From: Synaphobranchus kaupii
Taxonomy: Eukaryota > Chordata > Actinopteri > Anguilliformes > Synaphobranchidae
Reading direction: 5' to 3'
DNA: 64,000 bases
Assembly (NCBI GenBank): GCA_029718625.1
Contig: CM056385.1
Span: forward strand, 21,704,924 to 21,768,923
Numbering within the stretch: position 1 is the stretch's first letter; every line of letters begins with the position of its first letter. The position numbers were made by a program, and so were the translations under genes. The notes under the pieces were generated by a model. It was not told where the DNA came from and made no database searches. It worked only from the letters and a program-made list of their open reading frames with translations. Positions 1-12,585 of this stretch are shown piece after piece.

Positions 1-769
1 CTTAAAGCTCAGCTTTTGTTAGATTATTTTTTTATTGCAGGTTGTGCTAAATAAAAAAAATAATCTAAGGTAGCAATAGAACAATGACACACAAAATAAA
101 AAATTTTTAATCACTCAGTAGAGTGTTGCAGTTTTGTGAGAAGTACGGTGGCGTGTGTTTTAAGTAACACTGACAGCCAATTCTCAGGCAACCAATCCCT
201 GCCCTTGCACGTAAATAAACTGCAGATGAACGTCACCTGTTTAATTTGCAGTGCATCTTGCAGTACAACAACAGTGCTGTGAGAATTTTATTCCTCACCA
301 TTTGCACCAAGTGGATAAATTAGGATTTAGTGACATCTGGTGCTAGTGATCAGAACAGTCTTGAAATTGAACTGTATGACATATAAATACTATATGTATT
401 TGCATGTGCTAGAAGTAGCCTCCTATAGATTGCTTCCAATTCCACATTTTAATTCAATTTCATTGCTCTGTCCATGTGGACCAGTAGTTCCGTATGTAAC
501 TAAAACATTTATATATACTCTACAGTTTGTCCCTGGTTTTGTTATTATCTGCCTTTCTTTACCTTGATTCAAATACCCAAAACAGGCCATTATGTGCCTG
601 CCCACAGAAGTCATTATGTGTAAATAAAACATATACCGTCTGTCAGCTGTCAGTTTGCTCAACACTTTTTAAATACTTATCTTACAGAAATAGGCATTTT
701 GCCACAAGGGAGAGGTATTGTATAATGTGATCATTTTAACATATGGATAGTTTTATTGTTAGGAAAATA

Positions 770-771
<2 letters not shown>
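1..771. other. AT-rich spacer, no gene seen
   Basis: Non-coding AT-rich DNA. The short open frames here (75, 80 and 67 residues) overlap on both strands, have no recognisable domain and no splice or promoter context. I see no RNA gene and no clear repeat before the TA tract that follows. Confidence 0.6.

Positions 772-803
<32 letters not shown>
772..803. repeat. (TA)n microsatellite
   Basis: Uninterrupted alternating TA run of about 32 bases, seen directly. Simple repeat with no coding content. Confidence 0.95.
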
Positions 804-805
<2 letters not shown>

Positions 806-1085
806 TAATTTTACATCAATATACGGTAGCTTTATAATTCATATGAAAAAATAAAACCTCAAATCGATTTCCACAATGTCCACTAGGGGGAAATGTTAAC
901 AACCTCTTCACGTAAAGGAGCTCTGTGCTACAGTAGACTGCATAATAGCCTGCGACTTCAAATGAGTCAGTTCGTGCTCATGATAAGGCTGTGACGGCTG
1001 TTCTGTGCTTGTGTTGACAGGCAGTCAGCATGCAGTGTTGTTGCTGAGCTACAGGCAGTTTTCTATGGGCCTGCATACCCTATGG

Positions 1086-1289
1086 CAGGGATGCTCAAAT
1101 TTAGCCCTGGAGGCCAGTAGCACTGCCGGTTTTCATTCTTTCCGCTATAATCAGGACTGATTTAAACCTGGGTCACCAGGAGAGTTAAATCTCTGGCCAA
1201 TCAGTGGCATTAATCGATTGAATAACTATCAGGTAGTAAAGAAAACCAGCAGTATTACTGGCCTGCAGGGCCAGATTTGAGTCTCCCTA
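1086..1289. mobile_element. hAT-type miniature transposon (MITE) with 8-bp duplication
   Basis: A 204-bp element. The left end starts CAGGGATGCTCAAAT and the right end, read on the other strand, starts TAGGGAGACTCAAAT. The similarity continues inward for about 50 bp (both arms reach a CTGCNGGTTTTC block), so the terminal inverted repeats are long and imperfect. The identical 8-mer CCCTATGG lies immediately outside each end (1078-1085 and 1290-1297), an 8-bp target duplication characteristic of the hAT superfamily. The interior is too short for a transposase, so the element is non-autonomous. The ends and duplication are seen; the superfamily is inferred. Confidence 0.85.
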
Positions 1290-1297
1290 CCCTATGG

Positions 1298-1736
1298 TGT
1301 GGATGTGCCAGAAGTGTGGATGTGCCCCACTGTTCACAAACAACCACATATGGCCTATCTCACAGGAGAGAAACGGTCACGACTATGCCAGGACTACGTG
1401 TAATGTGGGAATGACACGGTACACCGCCGCGCACAGTGGTTGTCACTCAACAGACTCTAATCTGCTATAAATGTTCAGTAGTTTCCGCAGCGCCGGTACA
1501 AGGCTAATCCCAGGCTCAGAGGCACATTTAACCCCACTGTGAAAGAAGGTCAAGTGAGGAGCAGCTTCACATGCAACCATTCACTATGTATGCGTGTGCG
1601 TACACTCTGCACATATGCATGCAATCTGATCCAGTGACATCATCAGCATGAGCAGGATTCTTGTTTTTGTTCTTTCTTTGACCAGGAGTCTTCTGGGAAT
1701 ATATCTGGTATTACTCAACTAAAATGTCCACACATC

Positions 1737-1767
<31 letters not shown>

Positions 1768-4700
1768 CAGTAGTAGCAGAAAATGAATAATTATTATTAA
1801 TAATAATAGCAATCAATCCTCATCATTATAATGGTTTTCAGTCAGTGCACAATGCACAATTTATTGCATAGACAGTTTTATTGGCAATGAAGGATTTTTC
1901 CATTGTTTGCATTTCCATGACCTACTGCAGTAAATATGCAGGATGACAGCAGCGTCAGATTAATCATGCTGTGCCACTTTAATGACAGAGACAACCTATA
2001 AGCCCTTTAGAGCATTTAAACACAATACATATTCCTCTGAGCAGCACACAAAGGAAGCTATAGCCCTCCTGCGCTAAAGAACGCTACCCTCTCCCCTTAG
2101 GGAACACAGAAGATAGAAAGCAATGAGGTCAAGTGACATCATAACAAAAGGAAAGAACTGGTCTGCTTGACTTTGAGAAACCGATATGGAATTGATATGA
2201 CTTAATAGCGATAAAGGGGGCAATTTCAGATATTGTTCTGTGAGGGAGACATTTCCATTGGCAACATGTTGACGTTTCTTTTTCCCCCTCCCCATTAGAG
2301 TTGATGTAGGCACAACTGACTCTTGTTGTTGTATTCCATGGTCCTGAGACCTGATATGGGAGTAGTCCCACTCGCATACTTTTTGTGCCCGCACTGACTG
2401 TTGGATTTGACACATAGGAATAAAAAGGAATATTATTTTCCGGGTTGTATGTACACATGCTGTCCCATGTTGCATCACAACGGCCTGTAGAAAGTGCGAA
2501 CATGTGACGTGAAAGGCAGGTGACCAGTGTTTTGACGCTAACGTTTGAAACGCTAGATAAACAGTACAGGTTTGTGACCACTTTGTGTCATCAAGGATTA
2601 ATTTAAAAAAATTAAAAAAAAATCCTGTGTTACGGCAGAGTTGAAGGCCAAAAATGAGTATTAAAGTCAAACATGGACACACTAAGGATAGAATTATCAG
2701 CGACAGTATACGTTTGTTTCACTGCATACCAAGGAATATTATTTGTTTTTTACAGTAAATAATATTTATCATTAGGCCACACCCAAAAGAAAACAGTAGA
2801 CAGGCATTTAACTCAAAACCCCCAATTTCTTCCTCTTTCCTCTTTAATTTGCTCAGAATACATTTAAGTAAGTCCACAGGCTATGAAGCTTATGTGGTAA
2901 TTAGATGATTAATTGAGATGATTAGTAGTCTGCAGTGGGAATGATACCGCTGCAGCTTTTGTTGTCAATCAACCAATTAGTTACATTCTATTTTAAATAG
3001 TGCTTACAAACAACAAAACAACTGTCACAAAAGACTTCAATGATCACATGTCAATGAAATAAAATAATGTATTTTATAAATGATTCAGGAATTAACAAAA
3101 TGTTTTATGTATTTAGCCATTTTTTATTGACTTGCAGCAGTGTGCCTATATTGTATATTATATTGTAAATACATGTAATTTACCTGGTTTAGTTTTGCAT
3201 TAAAATATTAAAGCTTTATATAATAATGATACTAATATTTGATTAGTCCTAGGAAATTGAGATGGAATTTGATAATATAACACTTTACAAAAAATCATCT
3301 TAATTCTTTTCAGATGCCTAAAGATGTAATCTGTAATTTTTCAGTTTTGGTGGATTTGGCAACAACAGTTGGTTTTCATACTCCAATTCCCAGAGTTCCA
3401 TTCAAAATGAAGCTACAATCCTAGAGCGGCATGGTTTGCTTGGGGGTTTAGCACTAGGAGCTCATCAAGTGTTTAATTGTTTTACAAGATAATCCAGCAG
3501 TAGCATATTTAGGAGAAAGAAGACTGCATAAAGACAATCAGCAAAGGCAATATTGAGCAATATATCAAACCTATAATTTTAGACGTTGCTAGCTCAGCCG
3601 CATGTTCCTGAGGTATGATACCCGTGTGTCCTGTGCAGTGGGGTTGCTCTATGAATGTGGTTGGAGGGACAATTGGACGTTCCAAATTAGGGTGGGAATT
3701 GGATATACACAGCCCCACGTTGGGGCCCCAATAATAATAAAATGTTTAAAAGATTTTAGGTGCTTGCACTTAGCTCTTCTGCATTCGACATACAAATTCC
3801 TGTGCATGCATCATCACATTTGAATACTTGGCAGGATTGTCGCACCCGACGCCACCAATGGAAAATAGCACATAGAGGAGCAATTACAGAACGCAAATAT
3901 ATTGAATCGATATTTATACAAAAATACCAGGATGAAAAGGTATCAAATGTGGAATTTTTAACATGAAATGTTAAAATGATGGATTACAGCTTTAAAAATA
4001 ATCTGTAGTAGGTTTATGTAAACATATAACGCATTTAATCAGATACAAAGCAGGGGAACTGAAATGCTGGATTCCTTGTATGTAACAGGGCCTCAAAACT
4101 GGGCAAGATCCATATAATCACTACCCTGTTAAAGCCACTATAACTACTGGTCTAACTGCTACAGCCACGACTACCACCTAATTACCTGTCAATAAAAACA
4201 ACAGCACATGCAACACTTCCAGCCATCATGTACCTTTCTCAAAGATAGCGGCAGTAGCGCTGAGAGATGAATACTAAAATGGGTTCTGCATCACATGTTT
4301 CCATAGAGTCTTCTAAATTGAACCAATCACAGTGTATTTTTGTGTTGGGTTAAATAATTTAAATTTCTTTTTTTTTTTTTGCGTGGTTCAAACGAGCCAG
4401 TTACGGATCAGCACATGGTGGCTCCTCACATTTTAGGGCATATGATTCCTTACTCTTCCTTTGCTAAGTGACACTCTCCAACGCAGTATCTCAGAGCATT
4501 TAACAGCCACCCACACACGTGACTCCATTGTAATTGTGAGGTCGAAATTTGCTATTATATGTGCTGCAGTACTACTTGTAGCCTATATTTCAATATAAAT
4601 CTAAACAAGGTCAAAACTATTAGGAAATTTTCTTAGTGATATCAGAGTATAACGCAAATACAAGTTTTAAATGGAAATGTTAATTTCATTGCTCTCCCAG

Positions 4701-6855
4701 TTATTATTTACAGTCGTTGATGGTTAAGAAATGACTGTCTTTGATGGCAGTAATACATTTTCATTTACAAAAAGGCTTTAAGGTCTACAGCAAGTTGAAG
4801 GTGTCTTTATCATATCCTCCACTGTGCAGCAGGGTGTACTTGCGTGTTACCTTAAAGATTACCTGCCATCAAGTCAAGTAATCCAATGCTGGAACTCCTT
4901 CAAAGAGATTGTAGGAGCTGGCACAAAAATGCATAATTCTGTGCTAATTGTGAAATGGCTTAATTTCCTCTCCCTCTCTAAACGCCCGTGTAATGCATTG
5001 TAATGAAGTGCTGAGAGATGACCCCATGCCTCAGTTCACAGGGTTGCTGAGTGGGATGTTATGTTTCAGTGTCACTCAAACTGTGGGATGTGCACACAAT
5101 TGATACTCTGGATGAGAAAAAACAAGGATGAAATTTTCTGCGTGCCTCTTTGATACTTGTTTAAATCCTATTCTGACACCACAAAACTGTCATCTAATCA
5201 AAGCAATGCAGCATAAATAGACTTCAAAAGGTTCTGAAGCATTACAAATAATCTATCTGCTGTGGGGTATTTTCTACCTTCAACAAGAACTTATTTTTTC
5301 TTAAAGGAATTGATCTTCTTTGACAAAGTTGCTGTCACGTCTCAGTCAAGATTAAGTGTCTAGTGAGCGTAGAACCAATCAAACCTGCCAAGCCATCTTT
5401 AAGTAAAGATGGCTGTGATTACATTCTAGACCATTCTGTTAATGCCATTGTTTATATTTATTATAATATTTAGCTAGCTTACTTAGCTTTGCAGCTAGTC
5501 AGACATTTTATGTGATATCAAAGATTATTGGTTGCTATGCTTGTTTACTTATATTGTTTACCTTTTTTTACATTTACAGAGAGTGTATGTTTTGTGCAGG
5601 CTATGTGAGTAACTTGGCTTTACTTTTTGAAAAAAAATTATTGCTGTAAATGTCCTTTGTAACATCCATAATATTTTATTTTAATGAATCATATTATTTG
5701 GTTCTGTTGTTTGGCCTTTCATAAGCTCCACCTCCATAGGTCTTGATTGACACTTCAAAGTCGTCAACACGCCTACTGGTGTCTTAGACGCATGTCCTCT
5801 TTAAGCCTCCTGGTGAATACATGGTTCCTCAAGCCTTCATTACTTTGCCTTGTAAAAACATCCACAGGCCTAGCAGCCACACTGTGCAGCAGTGGCCCTC
5901 CTAGTTAAAATGTTTGGCATAGCAACAGATTGAGAGGGGAAATGGCTAACAGTCAGGCCAAACGGGGAATGAATAGACACTATGCTGAACAGAGGTGACG
6001 GAGGTTGGTAGCAAACAAGAGGAGTCCCGCCACATGCAGATTTCCCTCTGTGAAAATGTGTATAAATCATTCAGTTGCTGCAGATTCACCAGGTGTTCAT
6101 TTCCCGGATGTGTTCAGAGTGTGATGCGCTTCACTGGGTCTTTCAGGCGAAGTTATTAGATGGTAAGTTCCGGTCACTGCCCATTCTTGTGTCCAAACAA
6201 CATCTGTCATAATCCTGTCGCTGGCATGAAATCTTTTCACGCAATGTCCGTGAAATCATCGGTTATCGAAAAGGTTTATGGCATGCAGAATAAGACTGAA
6301 TGTGGTTACGAGGAGGAAGAACTCTAAAGGGGACTGTGCTGGAAGATATTTAGCACATTTCAGCAGATGCATATGGAAGATGTGTATAGTCAATTCCATT
6401 TTCTGTGACAAAAAATGCAAAATACTGAAATTTTAAAAAAAAGGCTAAATTAAATATTTTTCGTAATCATTAATATGTACATGGATTTCTTGGATTCTAT
6501 CCAAATAAAATTGCCTCTTTAGCTTAAATAAATTAAAGAGAACAGTTAATGGTGTAACCAAAGGTAGTGATTAGTTTTGGCAGAATGTTGGCGTAACTAT
6601 GTTCTCCGTTCCCAGCGCGCTTTATTAAAATAACATGTCTGGGCTTTAAGTCTTAATTATGCCATAAATTAGCCTTTAAATGACTCCAGTATGTTTCTAA
6701 CTGCCAACCAACTGCTTGGCTACAGAGAGTAGCATGTATGCAACTCTGTGTGTGGAGTAGTGCTTGTGAACCTGGCTATGTAACTAGAAGGATGCATGTT
6801 TGAATCCTGAGTGGGACACTATGCACAGCAAAATCTTCAGTGCAAATCAACTCTC
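1298..6855. other. Intergenic DNA, no gene recognised
   Basis: About 5.5 kb of AT-rich sequence. An (ATT)n microsatellite is at 1741-1768 and a T tract near 4370. The longest open frame (2074-2682, minus, 202 residues) has no recognisable domain, a competing overlapping frame and low-complexity composition, so it is not called. The stretch 2895-3000 is rich in ATTA/TAAT homeodomain-type cores and could be regulatory, but nothing proves it. Confidence 0.5.
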
Positions 6856-6925
6856 ATTAAAGGGATAGTTCACCCATTTAGAAAAATTTTATATTGTTTT
6901 ACTTACCACCAAAATAGTATGCAAG
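6856..6925. repeat. Fragment of a common fish dispersed repeat
   Basis: Contains AAAGGGATAGTTCACCCA followed by an A/T-rich run and a CTTACC block. This matches from memory the end of a repeat that is extremely common in teleost genomes. Only one end is visible, so boundaries and class are uncertain. Confidence 0.45.
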
Positions 6926-7154
6926 GCTGTAGTGATGCTGTTCTTCACCGTTGTAGGTAAAATTGGCTAAACCTGAATTGGAACAATGCTAACAATTAGC
7001 ATCTTGCCATTGGATTTAATTGCCCCCTGGCTAACTTTTGTTTAAATAACTGCCTAAATCCACTCAAATAAGGTTTAACAACAGCTTTACAAGTGCCGTT
7101 GTTGGAAACGAAAGTGCACATATCATTACCGAGAGTACTGTTTACTCTAATAGA

Positions 7155-7295
7155 GTCTTGGCAGTGGCTCATTTAAGTCATTGATTGGCTAAACAACCCA
7201 TACACCTTGTTCAGAAGGCCTTAATTGGCAGCTGATTGAAAGGAAACCATAAAAACAGACACTGTGGCCACTTGGGAAATTAGTTTGACACCCCT
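7155..7295. mobile_element. Partial hAT-like MITE end
   Basis: Ends at TTTGACACCCCTG (to 7295), preceded by AGACACTGTGGCC and TTAATTGGCAGCTGATT. The layout (accessory block, then a CCCTG terminus) resembles the right half of fish hAT-type elements such as the one at 1086-1289, but I cannot find a matching left end or duplication. Treated as a decayed half element. Confidence 0.4.
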
Positions 7296-9185
7296 GGAGT
7301 GTATATTGTCCCTATTGGAGTTGACTTAATACTGCTTTGATTTAACACTCGTAATGTTGCTCTCCTTGGAAAAGACTTGCTCTATTAAGTACCAATCAGC
7401 AATATAAATATTAAAATGTTCTACTATGAATTATTGTGCTGGGAATGTGCCATATTCTTGTGATGAACTTGCACACATTTGCATCCTTGCTCCACTGCTG
7501 TTTTTCTTCTTCTAAGGTGTGTTCGGGACGTTTATGGGTGTGAAGCTGTTTTCTGTGTGGGGAGGGGTGAGTGTGGCTACAGAGCCAGTGGGGTGCGATC
7601 AGGTTTCAGATGAGTCTTTGTAGCTAGCTAGCTATACTGCAATGACAGAGGTGAAGAAGCGCAAGTATAGCGAAGTGAAAAGCTGACAGGGCTCCGTCAA
7701 AAATCAGTCATCCTTGGAATTGCTTTTCCTCGGTGACGGCAGCTGAAGCTCATCAAGGGGATTAAAAGTGACACTGAGTTGGCGTGTTTTCTGTTGGACC
7801 TGTAAGTAACGTTACCTCTAGCTATCCAGCTAGCTATGTTAGGTAGCTAGATGGCTGAAGTCAGGTACCTTTCGTATCTAATTCTGGGCAGGGTTGAGGG
7901 CAGAGGAGGAGACTTCTTTGTAAACACAGGACCACAGCAAGGCTAAAAATCCTGCACAGAGAAATAAAATCAACGAGGAAGAATTAGGAAGCAGAAAAAC
8001 AACGCTGTAATATTTCTTTGTCATGAAAATGTTTACCACCTTGCCGAGGTGCCAAGTGTAATTAACACAGCCGCCAATCTGTGGTAATTATCTTTACCCT
8101 GTTCATTTCAGATTCATGTGCCGTGACATGCAAAGGAAATAGAGCCACACCCACAGTCCTAATTGCTATTATATAATTTCTAAGGTACAAATTTGCTGTG
8201 CCCGGTTTACTGTAATCTGTGTTATAATGTTTGGAGTAACAGGATAAATCTCCTTTTTGAATTCACAGAAAACTTGATTTTCCCACAATTACATCAATTC
8301 ATCCTTTTCTTATTTTTCAGTTACAATACAGACTGCAAGCTATGCCATCAACTTGTGACAAGGTTGATTTGAGGGGCTGAATTTGACAAAATGTTCATGC
8401 ATGACTGTTGCTTTGTGTTTTTGGCTGCAGAACACATTAAAATACTGGTGTGTAACACAGTAGCATTGACTTACTCTTAAAATCCTTTAGGGCTTAGTTT
8501 CATTTGAATTCAGTTAGACAATTGGCATCCTTTAATTTCAGCCAGGAGTTTTGTGCAGCAGGTGCAACATATAATTTAGACTTGGACTGCAATAGTTGCA
8601 GGATGAATAGGAGAATGACTCAAAATGTTAGGGTGCATTAGGTGAAACTTCTAACTCGCAGTATTTATTTTTAAGTGACCGCATTTGAAAAACGATGTGG
8701 AGTCTCAGCTTGAAAGGCCAACATATTCCACGGAGTGCTTTCTGATGAACTTGCTTTGATCCCTTGTTCCCATTTCAAAGTGAGCTTGTATAGCGCACCA
8801 GTAATTCACTAGAACTTCATGGTGACCTTCATATGGGACATACCAGAGGTAGTTGCTCTGGTTTACTGGGGTAATTTACAGATACACGCCCTTCCCTCCT
8901 GCTGGAACCATCACAGGCAACCCCCAAAAGGCCCAGCATTAAAAAGGCATAAAACACTGTTGCCTCTCTTGCTTACCTGTAGATCAATCTTAGGAAACAA
9001 TACGGCTGATAATGTGAAATAATTCATGGAGCTTACTGTTTTTTACTTATATAGTTCAAATCAATCAAGTATCTTTGTGCTTTATCTTTCTATGCACCTA
9101 ATTTAACATCATTCTCTAAAGGAGCTGGGGGAAGGGTTGCTTTATGGTGTTGAGGATCAGTCATAAATTCTTAGTTAGAGGGCTA
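7296..9185. other. Intergenic DNA, no gene recognised
   Basis: No domain-bearing frame. The interval 7620-7860 holds several TAGCTAGCTA and TAACGTTA-type runs that are common low-complexity sequence in teleosts. The rest is ordinary AT-rich spacer. Confidence 0.5.
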
Positions 9186-9217
9186 CCCCCCCCCCCCCCC
9201 CCCCCACCCACCCACCC
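9186..9217. repeat. Poly-C tract plus (ACCC)n
   Basis: Twenty consecutive C (9186-9205) followed by short ACCC repeats. Long homopolymers of this kind are also prone to length errors in assembly. Confidence 0.9.
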
Positions 9218-10417
9218 TCACGCACACACACAATTTACCCCCGCCCCATGCCCAGCTTGTAAGCCTCCGAGCCTCTCAAATCAGCATATATCATGTGCGG
9301 TCTCTTCCTTGTCTCTAGCATGTCTGCATTGGGCTTGAAGCTAATGCTGAAAAGCTGTGTTTGTTTAACTCAGTGGGGGCAGGGGGGCAGGTAATTGTTG
9401 TCCCAGGGCAACCTTGCAAGCTTCTGGGGTTCGGCACAGGCGTTTCGTATTGCGAAAGGGCCGACTTGGGCTTGCACAGACACCAAAGCTCCACAGAGTC
9501 ACGGGGGGAAAAAGTATTCTTCCACAGCCAAAACGAGAGAGAGATAGAGAGATAGAGAGATAGTCTTGGCTATGGCCCAGGCAAGAGGAACGGCACCTTC
9601 TTACCTGTAATCTATTGTCAAACATTCCACTCCTGCCGGGGCCACGCCATTCCACTCCATGTCCACATCACTCCACTGTCCCGTCCCATAAAGGCCCTGC
9701 CGCCCAGTCACAACCTTTCTCCACTAGGGTCCGGGGTCCAGCGGGCAGAATGAGATGGAGTGAACGAGAGATAAAGAAAGAGAAACTGATGGAACAAAGG
9801 AAGAGAAGAGGGAGTTTTAGAGATATACAGAGCATGTTAGATGGAGGGAAAGGGCAACAGAGAAGCCTGCTGTACCTGTCTTCTCCCCTGCTACCTTGCA
9901 ATTGTGAATTGTGAGTGTTGTCTCCTACCCGTGCATTTACTGTTACACCCACTTGGAAACGACATCATGTTTTTATTTATTTTATTTTTGTACAGCTTCA
10001 CACCAATGACTCAAGATGGACTGGAGATATATCAGCGTACGTAACACTAAGTCAGGGAGGAGCAGAGAGGCACAGAGAAGGGTGTAGCTCAAATTTTCCA
10101 CGTCAGGGCGTAACCCATCTAGCACAATTTGCCCTACAACCTGTTGACAGGTCTGAAATTTAAAAAAAAATGTTTTTTCTTTTTAGAGTGCAGCGCTTGT
10201 ATGCATTGTATGCATTAGGCTCTAATTATATTCTTGCCTCATTCTTTGAGTTCCACTGAGATCTTCAAGCGCCAACTGATGACGTTTATTGGAATGTGTG
10301 AAATGTCTTCCGCTGTTCTTGTGGTTGTTTTTTTCCAATTAAACTGCAGTTTATTCACAACCCATAAGAAATTCAGATTGTTCCTACATTGCCAGAAAAC
10401 TGACAGTACCACATTTA
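9218..10417. other. Intergenic DNA, no gene recognised
   Basis: Somewhat GC-richer around 9360-9900 with several overlapping open frames on both strands (64-99 residues). None shows a domain, and their overlap on opposite strands argues that they are shadows of composition. A GAGA-rich run lies at 9535-9562. Confidence 0.45.
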
Positions 10418-10577
10418 GGGCCTGATTTACTAAGACCTTTAGCACCGGCAAAACTAATAGCATGACATGACAATGATTGGTCATGTTATTTGTTTTGCAT
10501 CAATCATTGATTGCGTTATAAGTTTTGCATGTGATAAAAAATTTTGCACATGCTAAAGGTCTTAGTCAATCAAGCCC
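10418..10577. mobile_element. PIF/Harbinger-like palindromic MITE, copy 1
   Basis: A 160-bp element. The left end reads GGGCCTGATTTACTAAGACC and the right end, reverse-complemented, begins GGGCTTGATTGACTAAGACC. TTA flanks the left end at 10415-10417; the right flank is ATA, a decayed match. The ends and length match the copy at 28952-29126, which has a perfect TTA duplication. A 3-bp T-A-rich duplication with GGGCC-type ends is typical of PIF/Harbinger elements. No coding capacity. Confidence 0.75.
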
Positions 10578-10703
10578 ATAGTGTCATGAGTAGTTGGAGC
10601 AGGGTGGTTGGAGCAGACAGGTAAAGGTTGGGTAAACTGGTTTTGGTTCTTTTTTAATCTTTATTTTCCCAATGGTCCTCTGCAGCAAATGGATTCTGTG
10701 CCA

Positions 10704-10732
10704 ACACGCACGCACGCGCACACACACACACA
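10704..10732. repeat. (CA)n microsatellite
   Basis: Imperfect CACG/CACA run, seen directly. Confidence 0.85.
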
Positions 10733-10859
10733 CAGTCACAAATACTCTATTTCTCTCTCACACACACAATATTTCAGAAATACACTAGAACATCGATGTA
10801 AATAAATCAGAATAATTACTATATCTTATTGTGGTAACAACAACAACCACAAGTGCAAT

Positions 10860-10874
10860 ATGATGATGATGATG

Positions 10875-10903
<29 letters not shown>
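10860..10903. repeat. (GAT)n/(AAT)n microsatellite
   Basis: Four to five GAT units followed by about nine AAT units. The flanking DNA to 11020 is also very AT-rich. Confidence 0.9.
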
Positions 10904-10905
<2 letters not shown>

Positions 10906-11083
10906 AAATTATGATTTAAAAGAAAATGAAAAATAAATATTATTCAAAAATATATATTATTTAAAAGAAAATTAAATAATAAATAAATGAATAAATATAT
11001 TTATATATTTTTGGTTGTTAACCAGTGTCCCTCAGTTCATGGCTTTGCTGCTATTGGAGCTATTTGCAGTTTTTTCTCTTTTG

Positions 11084-11500
11084 TTAGGGAATCTTATGGA
11101 GTCTTATAATTAGAGATAATTTGTTGAAGTTCTGAATATTTACCATGTCAGAGAAAGTGCATCTCTGTTTCCACCTCTCCTGTTGTACAGTGACCATATG
11201 TTCTTCTTTTGGTAACCACGTATTCCGGTGTTGGCCTTTTTCAGTTGCAAGGGTGTGGTTACTGAGCCTGTACTTGGTCAGGATCTGCCTCTGCTTTGTA
11301 TCTGTGACAGAGAAGAGATACTCAGCTAATGTGTCTCTTTTTAGGGTCTGATAGCAATTTAGTTTGTTTTGTGCTTTGGTTACATCATCCCAATATTCCA
11401 GATAAGAGATTTTGGTCTGTTTCATATTTTGGTTTACTGTGATTTGCTGGTGAGCACTGCTGGTATGAAGGTGGTCTGTGCTTTTGGTTGGTTTGGTTAA
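11084..11500 (-). pseudogene. LINE ORF2 C-terminal remnant with zinc-knuckle, frameshifted
   Basis: On the minus strand an open frame reads through a segment containing AEYLFSVTDTKQRQILTKYR and TLATEKGQHRNTWLP, a pattern I know from the C-terminal end of fish non-LTR retrotransposon proteins. Just after this the homologous reading moves to another frame: GHCTTGEVETEMHFL is visible there (around 11150-11195), a C-x-E-x-E-x-H knuckle of the type that follows the reverse transcriptase in these proteins. A stop comes directly after HFL. The piece is therefore a dead 3' fragment with at least one frameshift. Its upstream side is bounded by a large CT/AC microsatellite. The LINE clade is not determined. 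Confidence 0.65.
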
Positions 11501-11504
11501 TGGT

Positions 11505-11575
11505 TCTCTCTCTCTCTCTCTATCTCTCTCTTTCACACACACACACACACACACACACTCTCTCTATCTCTCTCA

Positions 11576-11672
<97 letters not shown>
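11505..11672. repeat. Compound (CT)n(AC)n microsatellite
   Basis: CT runs, a short AC run, more CT, then a nearly uninterrupted (AC)n of about 88 bases (11583-11670). Frames through it (TH or HT repeats) are artefacts of the repeat. Confidence 0.97.
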
Positions 11673-11811
11673 ACACACTCAGACTGTATGCTTTTATTGC
11701 ATTTCCTGATGTCTCTGACCCAACAGCATCAAAAGACTGATATCTTATTTTCAGGTACTCTTACAAGCGATAGATAACCTCTGTGCATTTCAATTGATCT
11801 CTGTGGGAATT

Positions 11812-11842
11812 GGGGAGGGGGGGGGGGGGGGGGGGAGGGGGG
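11812..11842. repeat. Poly-G tract
   Basis: G run broken by two A, about 31 bases, seen directly. Confidence 0.9.
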
Positions 11843-12480
11843 CGGTGGAACACATGGTTGGCTAAATGGCTATAAGTCATCAAGGATCTGAGGTATCAAA
11901 CGAGCCTCAAACCATCACTCTGCTGCCAGATGGATCACTCTTAAGGGTTGTTTCTTCTGACTCATTTTCCTATTGATCTCTATGGGAAAATAAAGATAGC
12001 TAGCCAGCTAGCAGCAACAAGATTGTGCTGTCACTTGTAATTTTGCTTGCTCTGTACAGTGGATCTCCGCCATGGATTTTGGGCCCAATGAAAAGATCTC
12101 ACATTGGGCCCCACCAACCCATCCCTGCACAATTACTATAAGCACATCGCCAGAACCCAATAATCAACCCATTAAATACTTTAAATATCTACCTTAGCAG
12201 ACTTGCAACTCTCTTGTAGTCCAATATTTACATATAAAATACATATAATACTGTGCAGACACACATGCAACATTCTGTATACAGTGGAACTCACTACCTT
12301 CTATAGGAAATGTGCTAAAGGCCAGCTTTCACAGTCTACATGTAATAGTAAAATATGGACAATTCTCTTAATATTAATGAAAAACTTTAGTAAAACACAT
12401 TATTCCATTTACAGCTTAAACATGGTCTGTGCATGTACAGATTTGCAAGGTGGCTTGGGTAGTAGTAGCTGTTTTACAGT
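11843..12480. other. Spacer, no gene recognised
   Basis: Ordinary sequence; GGGCCC and CATTGGGCCCC near 12080-12105 make a small symmetrical patch. The 126-residue frame at 12203-12583 runs into the SINE/LINE tail below and is not credible as a gene. Confidence 0.45.
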
Positions 12481-12585
12481 AAACAGCATAAATGGATTGC
12501 ATGTAAAAAATAAAATACATAAAAAGATTTATATGTGTAAGTTGCTCTGGATAAGAGTGTCTGCTAAATTTCAAATTGGATAGAT
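12481..12585 (+). repeat. L2/SINE 3' tail
   Basis: Contains AAGTTGCTCTGGATAAGAG and TGTCTGCTAAAT, nearly identical to the 3' tail shared by many teleost SINEs and their partner L2-clade LINEs (GTCGCTCTGGATAAGAGCG type). The body upstream is not recognisable, so this is a 5'-truncated insertion. Confidence 0.75.

Noticed and set aside
2074..2682. 202-residue open frame on the minus strand
   Set aside because: No domain, no homology I recognise, overlapped by another frame on the same strand, and no promoter or splice context.
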